Below, in pieces: positions 56,640-64,000 of a DNA stretch of 64,000 nt. The notes below the pieces were generated by a model. That model was given only the letters and a program-made list of their open reading frames with translations. It was not told the DNA's origin and did no database searches. Within the stretch, counting starts at the first letter, position 1. Every line of letters starts with the position of its first letter. Source of the stretch: Gonatopus flavifemur (lineage: Eukaryota; Arthropoda; Insecta; Hymenoptera; Dryinidae); assembly GCA_018340375.1 (NCBI GenBank), contig JAFFJZ010000014.1:7874001-7938000 (forward strand), written 5' to 3'. The translations under genes were made by a program, and so were the position numbers.

Positions 56640-57410
56640 TTAGCATTACGTGGCCGATGTCGCTCTTCAACTTGCAGATCATGAATGAATATCCACTTTG
56701 TACCTTGACTTCGTAACATGCATGTGAAATTACTTCCAGAATTATTCTTACCCTGATGAAAAACCACAGCTATAACTTCATGAAAGTGTTGTGCAATTTT
56801 AATTTTTGAAGTTGGTACTGTTTCAATGTTTATATTTTCTACCTTTGTTGCTTCAACATTATTGTGATTGAAATATCATCAATTGCACATTCACATATCG
56901 TTCTGACGCTGTGATAAATGATTTTTCAGTTTTATGCAAATTATGACAATTGTCACAAAAATCTTCGAAAATTTTCCATATTCAAAAATTGAACTTGAAT
57001 ATTTCTTGAAACTCAAATGATTTTCGTAAAATTGGAGGTAGCGCAAGACGTATAACACAATTTGTACCAACAATATTTTCGTTACATTCACATTCCGTAC
57101 ATTCCGTTATGGTAGTTATTCGGTGCTTCACTAAATTTTTAATAGCCATTGAATTTTCGCAAATAGAAGCGAGGAATTCTCCTGCATCTTGTGAGTGATT
57201 ATGCAAGTATTGTGGACCTGCAAGCTGTTTTAAAGCTATGATATCAAAGTTCTTTTGCGAATTGTAGTTTTGAATTGGAATATTCATGATGTCATTGGAG
57301 TCAGATAAAAGTAATTGTTTTGTCTCAGAAGCACAGTACAATGTACACTGCATTACTGCATTCAAATAAGAAGAAACACCGTCAACATTAGGAAGACCCA
57401 TTACATTCAA
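56640..57410 (-). pseudogene. Ubiquitin carboxyl-terminal hydrolase (USP)-like, catalytic residues lost
   Basis: Minus strand, N-terminal 142-codon frame starting at 57410. The Cys box reads GLPNVDGVSSYLNAVMQ, where USPs have GNTCY; the catalytic Cys is a Ser here. SQDAGEFLASI matches the QDA-EFL box, and TECTECE matches one CxxC-like zinc-ribbon half. The frame ends at 56982. In another frame, 56640-56800 gives HQGKNNSGSNFTCM and KWIFIHDLQV, the place of the USP His box (SGHY-T...W...D), again with the His missing. Family role: removing ubiquitin from proteins. Here it is a non-catalytic or dead copy, host-derived or carried by a mobile element. Confidence 0.6.
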
Positions 57411-57635
57411 CGCGTGAGTTTCTGTTGATTTTTCATCAATATTTTGGCCCCTGGATTATACAAGGTGCTCGATTCGAAGTGGATAAACAAGTCTTTGCGT
57501 TGAATAATACCACTATCAGATTCTCCCAACAAAATCATAGGTGGATGAAGAAAAAGCAAAAAGGATGTAGATGTACCATACATCTTCATGTTATGTACCA
57601 CAATGAGTGAAATGATACAAATGATGAGACAAATG

Positions 57636-57780
57636 TCATTAGGTGGCGTCATAAGAAAATGGAGAAGAGGCAGAAGTGCAGTGGATATACGAGTCCTTGC
57701 GAGTACCATGATCATTAGGTAGCGTTGAAAGAAAATGCAGAAAAGATAGGAGCGCAGTGGATATACCACAAATCTTTGCA
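57636..57780 (+). repeat. 76-bp direct repeat, two copies
   Basis: TCATTAGGT(G/A)GCGT at 57636 and 57712 start two copies, each continuing with AAGAAAATG(G/C)AGAA and GCAGTGGATATAC. Function unknown; adjacent to the USP-like pseudogene. Confidence 0.75.
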
Positions 57781-57879
57781 TCGGGTGCATTCCACTGACC
57801 AATTGACGAATGATTAGAGAGACTGTTTAGGATCAACTCGACGAAAATTGAGCAGATCTGTGATTTGATTCCAATTCCA

Positions 57880-58255
57880 ATTAGAAAAGGTTCAATTATA
57901 TATACTGGCTCTTTGAATTTTTTTTGATTGCAAATTATTATTTTGACGCGTTCTTTCCTTCTTCTTTGAAATCCGTCTAATGCATTCACACATGATGCTT
58001 CCTTTTCCTCCTCGTAGTTTCGTCAATCAAACTCTGTTTCCTCATCGTCGCATACATTCAGCGAGTGTCTGTGTTGTCCAACACATGCGACGTCCATGCG
58101 TACTGTGTGTTGACGTTCTTTCTATATAGGTTTGGTCGACGAAACTTTCATGTACAATCTAACTATCGGTATGTGATTTTACAATTTCTATGCATGAATT
58201 TTGGCTATCACACGGCGTAATAACCGTACGAATATTCCATCACATTCGTATTGTT
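57880..58255 (+). repeat. Dispersed repeat, copy without MITE (partner 24460-25075)
   Basis: Same sequence as 24460-25075 but with an uninterrupted CTATATAGG at 58122-58130, where the other copy carries the 248-bp MITE. Confidence 0.72.
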
Positions 58256-58546
58256 ACACCCATCAGGGCCTTAGGTTCGGACGCTGGCAATACCCAAGAA
58301 AATTGAGCGAGCTAGCACACACGAACCGGCTGAGTGTGTAACCACTTGGAGCGCCCATGAAAGGTTCTTTCCCTTGCTGTCTGGACATCCCACTCCGGGG
58401 ATTATAAGTTGGCCGAGTCAAGGGTTCGTTCGAGGTGGAATTCTTCACATGCAGTAGCGTATTATGTCAACCTCTGAAGTTGAGGCATCTCTTCGCTGAA
58501 CGGCGTTCACGGAAGAGATGGGATCCTAGGCAGTTGACACGGAGTC

Positions 58547-59360
58547 TCAGACGATTGGCCACGTCTTCTCGTTAATTGATGGATTTGGATTTGAAATCTC
58601 AACAGCTCGTGATGGAATGAGCTTGTCGACAGTATCAGCATTTCTTATCAGAGACTCCGGAATTTCGATGTAAAGATTGGATTGGAAGATTAGGCGGAAA
58701 ACTTGCGTGGAACGAATGAGAAGTATAGATTGAACCATGAGTTCAATATGAACTCAAGGATTCATTTCAATGATTATTTCTAGGAATTTGTTCCGAAGGA
58801 GACTTCATGGCTTCCAAAGCACGGATACGAATTTCGAAACACATTTTCAGCAGCCAAAATTTCTGAGGGTTGGTAGATTCTCCTTGGAAGGTTTGACAAT
58901 CTCGCCTTGTCTAAGGATCGAAGCAAGAAATCATCATATAAACCGAAGTAATGTCCCAATTGGTTTCGATCTAAGGGCCAATCTAAGGTGTCCAATCTAA
59001 GAAGCCAATACCCTCAACCGTTGAATTTTATACCCGATGGAGTTTGGAAGCTGATTCGGCATCACAATAGGCTCTATATAGAACTATGTAGAGACGTGAG
59101 CGTTGATCAACCACCGACGATTGTCATATCTCTGCTCGAGTGTTTTCCATGCTAGTTTGAAGTTTGCACCCGTAACAGGGATTATACTGATCAATCGAGT
59201 CGGTTTGTCAGTCAGACAGGTTCTCAAACAATGCAATTTCTGCACGTCAGGTATTTCTGTGCGGGTAATGGTCACTGAGCTGAAAACTTCGCGGAAATTC
59301 CTCCACTCTTGAGATTCGCCCAAAGTTTGGTAGAGAAAGTCGAGAGGATTCAACCAAGTA
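58547..59360 (-). pseudogene. BEL/Pao gag and gag-protease linker, decayed
   Basis: Minus strand. 59353-59084 encodes a gag segment of the DUF1759 type (WRNFREVFSSV, DVQKLHCLRTCLTDKP, WKTLEQRYDNRRWLINAH), which forms the particle core. 58738-58547 carries a protease-proximal part (RLIFQSNLYIEIPESLIRN, DKLIPSRAVEI). Between them, frames are broken. It joins the pol relic at 49551-52290 in order and strand, so about 6 kb now separates two halves of what was probably one element. Confidence 0.65.
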
Positions 59361-59806
59361 AGAAAGGTCCCCTGAGTGTCAGAAAAGAAGGGTTCGGGGA
59401 GCAGACGCAGGAGAGCTAAGAAGCAGCGCTGATTGGACGTCTAGTAGAGGGCCTCAATGTAGTGGATATTGTTCTCCAGTTCCAGCATACTCACATGGTG
59501 TGGAATAGGGATGTGATTGGGACACTGCATCCTCAAAAAAATTGGTTCAGCATGACAGGATTGATATTCCTCCCAAAGGGAATGGAGTCTGTCAATGTGA
59601 GCAGGAACTACTCCGCTTGTAATTTTTCATTCACTAATTTCTTCGAATTGAGGATGATACGTGGAATATGATGAATGCTCTCTTCTTGTCAAGTAATTTG
59701 GTTTCCCATGGTAGTTGAGAGGAATCAATTTGTCACTTCCAGAAGAGAGATATAGTACATGGAGTCGGAGAAGTAAATCCGTTTATAATCGGAATGACAT
59801 TGAATA

Positions 59807-60062
59807 CACTGAGAAAAATTATCTGTTATAAATTACTAGACTCGCTAGTACATTGAGGATATACTTGCATTTTAAGGTTATATACCAAACATTCTCATCA
59901 AAAGCATCAGACTTTCTATTATAAAATGTTATTATTCTACCATTAAATCCCAGAAAGTCTGGTACTTTTGAAGAAAATGTGTGGTATGAAACTTCAAAAT
60001 GCAAGTATATCCGCAATATACTAGCGAGTCTCGTAATTCATAATAGACAATTTTTCTCCGTG
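59807..60062. mobile_element. 256-bp palindromic TA-target MITE
   Basis: Ends CACTGAGAAAAATTATCT and AGACAATTTTTCTCCGTG, flanked by TA (59805-59806, 60063-60064). The arms pair over about 110 bp, including GACTCGCTAGTA, GGATATACTTGCATTTT and ATCAGACTTTCT and their complements. Confidence 0.85.
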
Positions 60063-60925
60063 TACGTATCAGTATATATATATATCATACGTATCAGTGT
60101 ATACAGGGTGTGCCATTTTAATCTTTGAATGCAAATATCTCGAAAAAATGCATCTTAAACCAAAAGTACTTCATACCAAAGTTTTTATACAAAGAGAGGG
60201 CCACAAAACTACGATATCAGTTTCATCATAGATGGCGTTATGATGGATTAAAATGGGGTCAACATCATTTTTTTAAACGGGAACCCCCACTTTTTATTGC
60301 ATATCTCGAGTCCACGCAAAAACCTGAGTAACTTTTGCTAGAAACGTTTTTCTAAATTCTTGAAGATGGCGCCACAATCGATGAAAAATGAAGTCTATGA
60401 AACAATATGCGGATATCTTATGGAATGCATCCAAGAGCCGAAATATCTAATTCGAATGCTGTTGTTAAGAGAGGGGACGACACAATAGCGATATCAGTTC
60501 CATAGTAGATGGCGCTGTGGTCAGTAAAACTGAGGGAAACTTCAATTTTTTTAATGGAAACTCCTACTTCTTATCTTATATCATGATTCTACGCGAAAAA
60601 ATGAGGGAGTTTTGTTTGAAACATTTTTTCTGAATTCTTGAAGTTCAAACAGTGGAAATTGGGGTTGATGGAATAGTTCTACTGCATTAGAAGAGTTACA
60701 TTGAATTGAAGTCATTTACAATGTTTTGGACATGACATTTGTTGTGTTTTGTGTTCGATTTCTTCTGTGAAATGATTATTGTTTTGATTCGTTTGTTGAG
60801 CGTTTCTCCACACATAATGCAGTAGAACTTTCTCATCAACCTCATTTCCTACCGTTCCTATCTTCAAGAATTTAGGAGAAATGTTTCAAACAAAACTCCC
60901 TCATTTTTTCGCGTAGAATCATGAT

Positions 60926-62029
60926 TCATTTATTTATTTATTTATTCATTTATTCATTCATATACTGGTTGAACTCATTGGTGTATCAAGTAAAATACGG
61001 AAGAAAACAAAAAACAAAGAATAATTAATACATACAATTAGAATAGGGAGAAAGAGGACACCCAGAAACTTCACAATGAAATAGCTAAAATTAGTTATTC
61101 ATAAACTGGGAGCATGCTCTCAGAAAATCATCGACAGAGTGAGCAAAGAAATCTATCTTAATACTATGAGTATTCACATAGACACAAATGCGATTCCAAG
61201 GGTCACTGTGACCAAATCTGGACTTATACATCATAGTTTTAAATAACTGATGAGATCTAAGACATCTGTTAGGAACATTGAAATTGATAAGGCTGCGAAC
61301 TTCAACATTATCGATAATTCCATTCGAAATTTTATACAGAAAAAATAGATCATCGAACAACCTTCGTGATTCCAGCGTCGAGATATTGAGTCTGCGCATA
61401 ATAGCAGTATAATCATGAGAATTCGGGTTCATGGGACAACCAATCCGATGAGCTGCAAAGCGCAAGAATCTATGTTGGACCCTCTCCAACAAGGTTGAGT
61501 CTTTGATAAGATAGGGAGACCAAATTTGGGATGCATACTCCAAATGAGGCCTCACTAAGGAGAAGTAAAGCGTACGGAACGCTTTCAGGTTATTGAATTC
61601 CCTGCCAAATCTCTGGATGGAGCCTAGAGTTTTCAACGCTTTACCTACTATGACATGATAGTGATGAGAGAAGCTAAAGTTACTATCAAAAAATACCCCC
61701 AAATCGCGTACCAAGTGACAGGGAGACAATAACTCGTTAGAGAGAGTGTAAGGAAAACGAATTCTGTTATTACTCCTAGCGAATCTCATCACTTGGCACT
61801 TAGATATGTTGAGCTTCATATTATTAGTCTCACACCACTTTTCAAGTCTATACAGGTCCGATTGCAATTGCTGAACTTCCTCTTAGGTCGTTATGCGCAT
61901 AAAAATTTTGAGAACGTCAGCAAAAAGTAAGTGACGACAATACCGAAAAGCTTTACTGATGTCGTTTATGAATACAAGAAATAAAAGAGGACTCAAATGA
62001 AAACCCTGAGGTACTCCGGATATGCGATG
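60926..62029 (-). mobile_element. CR1-like non-LTR retrotransposon 3, strongly 5'-truncated
   Basis: Inserted in the right arm of the foldback element. The 3' end is (TTTA)n/(TTCA)n at 60926-60960, like element 1. The 5' end is inside the RT domain, next to the SGVPQG motif. Confidence 0.8.
61091..62026 (-). pseudogene. CR1-like RT C-terminal part with one stop
   Basis: Minus strand. SGVPQGFHLSPLLFLVFIND and LLFADVLKIF: the second Asp of the catalytic FADD is Val here. TAA at 61883-61885, then the same frame continues: LYRLEKWCETNNMKLNISKC, VRPHLEYASQIWSPYL, RVQHRFLRFAAHRIGCP, and stops at 61091. Family relation to the elements at 7.4 and 16 kb is clear from these motifs. Not active. Confidence 0.82.
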
Positions 62030-62555
62030 AAAAGTAAGAGTTTCCATTTGAAAAATTGAAGTTGACCTCATTTTTACCGATCATAGCGCCATCTACTATG
62101 GAACTGATATCGCTATTGTGTCGTCTCCCCTCTAAACACCGACATTCGAATGAGATATTTCGGCTCTTGGATGCATTCCACAAGATATTCGCATATTGTT
62201 TCATAGACTTCATTTTTCATCGATTGTGGCGCCATCTTCGTAAACTTGGAAGAACGTTTTTAGCAAAAGTTACTCAGGTTTTTGCGTAGAATCAAGATAT
62301 GCAATAAAAAGTGGGGGTTCCCGTTCAAAAAAATGATGTTGACCCCATTTTCATCGATCATAACGCCATCTATGATGGAACTGATATCGTAGTTTTGTGT
62401 AGTTGTGTATAACAACTTTGGTATGAAGTACTTTTGGTTGAAGATGCGTGTTTTTGAGATATTTGCATTCGAAGATTAAAATGGGACACCCTGTATAGGA
62501 ATTTCGAACCACTTCTGCAGGACAAAATCAAATTGCCGAGAGGTTTGTAACAAAT

Positions 62556-63835
62556 CGTTCAATAAGTCCCGAAACTAACCCAGGGATGGTGCTAGTAGTA
62601 CCAAACTGGCCACGTCTCCCTAGAGTGCAAGCCTTCACATGAAACGTGTGAAAATTTCACGTTGATCGGACCATAAATAGCAGAGTTATCGAGGTTAGAG
62701 TAAAGTCACTTTGTAATTTGTTTGACAAATGGGAGAAAGCGAGTTTCGCGTGTTGATGGAACATTGTTTTTTAAAGGGTAAAAACACCGTAGAAGCCCAG
62801 CGATGGCTTGAAAAACGTTACTCGGACTCCTCTCTATCCAAACCAACGATTTGTCGTTGGTATGCTGAGTTTGAACGTGGTCGTACGGATACAAACGATG
62901 CGGAACGTTCGGGTAGGCCATTGGAAGCCGTTACACCGGAGAATGTAAGTGAAGTGTTGAAAATTGTAATGAAAAATTGCGAAATCAAGGTCTGTGAGAT
63001 TACAGAAATGACACAGATAGCATCTGGTAGCGTATTTACAATCTGTCATGAAAAATTGAGCATGAAAAAGGTTTATTCGAAGTGGGTGCCGCGATTGCTC
63101 TCAGTGGAACGAAAACAGCAACGAGTCGCCGATTCAGAGAGCTTTTTATCGCTATTTACTTGCAATAAAAAAGGATTTTCTGCGTCAATACGTGACTATG
63201 GATGAAACATGGATACATCATTTCACTTCGGAGTCGAATCGGCAATCATCAGAGTGGTGCATGGCTGGTGAAAGTCGCCCAAAGCGTCCAAAAACGCAGC
63301 AGTCCGCTGGCAAAGTCATGGCGTCTGTTTTTTGGGGTACACATGGCGTGATTTCCATTGACTACCTGGAAAAAGGTAAATCGATCAACAGTGATCATTA
63401 TATTGAATTGTTGGTACGTTTGAAGGAGGAGATCGCAGCGAAACGACCACACATACAGAAAAAAATCTCTTTTTCACCAAGACCATGCACCATGCCACAC
63501 GTTCATGAAAACAATGGCAAAATTGAACGAGTTGGGCTTTGATTCGCTTCCCCACTCCCCGTATTCGCCAGATTCAGCCTTCAGCGACTACTGGCTCTTC
63601 GCTGATCTCAAAAAAATGCTTCAGGGAAAAAAATTCGGCTCGAATGAGGAGGTCATTGCCGAAACTGAAGCCTATTTTGAAGCAAAGGATAAATTCTTCT
63701 ATAAACATGCTATAGAAATGTTGGAAAGGCGTTGGAAAGATTGTATAACTCTAAAAGGAGATGATATTGATGAATAAAAATGATTTCTGAGAAAAAAATG
63801 TTGTTTTCGTTGTTAGTCTCGGGACTTATTGAACG
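62556..63835 (+). mobile_element. Mariner DD34D element, 1.28 kb
   Basis: Inverted ends CGTTCAATAAGTCCCGAAAC (62556) and GTCTCGGGACTTATTGAACG (ending 63835), 23 of 24 bases paired. The size and single transposase are those of a classic mariner. The expected flanking TA is not evident on either side. Confidence 0.88.
62729..63777 (+). pseudogene. Mariner DD34D transposase with two +1 frameshifts
   Basis: Starts ATG at 62729 (MGESEFRVLMEHCFLKGKNT). N-terminal helix-turn-helix domains with WYAEFERGRTDTNDAERSGR and the linker; first Asp in VTMDETWIHHF; second in HQDHAPCH; third in YSPDSAFSDYWLF, with 34 residues between the second and third. One shift is at an A6 run (63167-63172), the other at an A7 run (63459-63465), each equivalent to one extra base. 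It ends at TGATATTGATGAATAA, 63777. About 348 residues if the frames are taken together, normal for mariner. Otherwise intact, including DDE residues. Confidence 0.9.
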
Positions 63836-64000
63836 GCGTGTTATGTTCCGAGTACTTTCCCTGCCTCACTCTTCGTCTGTTCGAACATACAGGTTGAGGG
63901 AGGATCGATCGCAGTGATCCCACAATGCGGGAGCTGGCGGCATCCACCATGCAACCCTTTGTGACTGTTGCAAGTTTACCACATGTCCGAGTGGAGTAAC

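Larger units (their letters stand above)
60102..62495. mobile_element. Foldback element with ACAGGGTG ends and about 600-bp arms
   Basis: Left end TACAGGGTGTGCCATTTTAA, right end TTAAAATGGGACACCCTGTA. The left arm runs 60102-60710; the right arm is in two pieces, 60815-60925 and 62030-62495, separated by a CR1-like insertion. Both arms contain GATGGCG(T/C) segments and a hairpin-like repeat of ATGAT(T)CTACGCG(A)AAAA. Without the insertion it would be about 1.29 kb with a 100-bp loop and no transposase. It is a non-autonomous relative of the ACAGGG-terminated mariner families. Confidence 0.78.

Noticed and set aside
63836..64000. Possible RNA gene after the mariner
   Set aside because: No cloverleaf or conserved box could be drawn in the final 165 bp; nothing assignable.

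Overview
This window looks like a piece of an insect (or at least arthropod) nuclear chromosome: it is AT-rich, has no operon-like gene packing, and is almost entirely built from eukaryotic mobile elements, most of them decayed and nested in one another. I see Tc1/mariner-type elements of two catalytic classes (DD41D and DD34D), CR1-like non-LTR retrotransposons, a BEL/Pao LTR retrotransposon, a hAT-type non-autonomous element, many palindromic TA-target MITEs, several satellites, and relics of a conserved but unnamed transposase-like family. The only convincing host coding sequence is one short exon of an Oatp/SLCO organic-anion transporter (45101-45205). I found no rRNA, tRNA or CRISPR array.

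Layout. 1-3451: a DD41D mariner copy (left end off the window) with one in-frame stop and a 1.26 kb foldback inserted in its right terminal repeat. 3453-13090: a set of nested insertions. Inverted arms (3453-3732 / 12818-13090) enclose an 8.3 kb element of a second DD41D family (3763-12085). Its transposase is cut by a 1.45 kb GC-rich insertion, and its 49-bp minisatellite is cut by a CR1-like retrotransposon. 13.6-21.5 kb: a broken unnamed transposase on the minus strand, a nearly full-length CR1-like element on the plus strand (16.0-19.83 kb), and about 190-bp satellite units in both orientations. 21.5-28.5 kb: a tandem repeat with a hammerhead-like motif, a 720-bp hAT element with a perfect 8-bp target duplication, and several MITEs.

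28.56-33.18 kb: two full-length but dead DD41D elements side by side, separated only by a short (TA)n tract. 33.2-42.8 kb: large inverted duplications (34640-35465 / 37560-38370 and 38463-38802 / 40105-40445). The second pair encloses a GC-rich island flanked by 136-bp direct repeats 1057 bp apart, carrying a capsid-like open frame. 42.8-49.1 kb: mostly unassignable DNA plus the Oatp exon, a second relic of the unnamed transposase, and an 84-bp tandem repeat. 49.5-59.4 kb: a decayed minus-strand BEL/Pao element split by about 6 kb that contains a roughly 105-bp satellite, a promoter-like region, a 280-bp palindrome and a ubiquitin-protease-like pseudogene. 59.8-63.84 kb: a MITE, a foldback element with a 5'-truncated CR1 copy in one arm, and a DD34D mariner with two frameshifts.

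Nothing here forms a pathway. The biology lies in the order of insertion, the conserved termini, and a few stretches that the known element classes do not explain: the GC-rich island, the unnamed transposase family, the hammerhead-like motifs, the large palindrome and the promoter-like segment.
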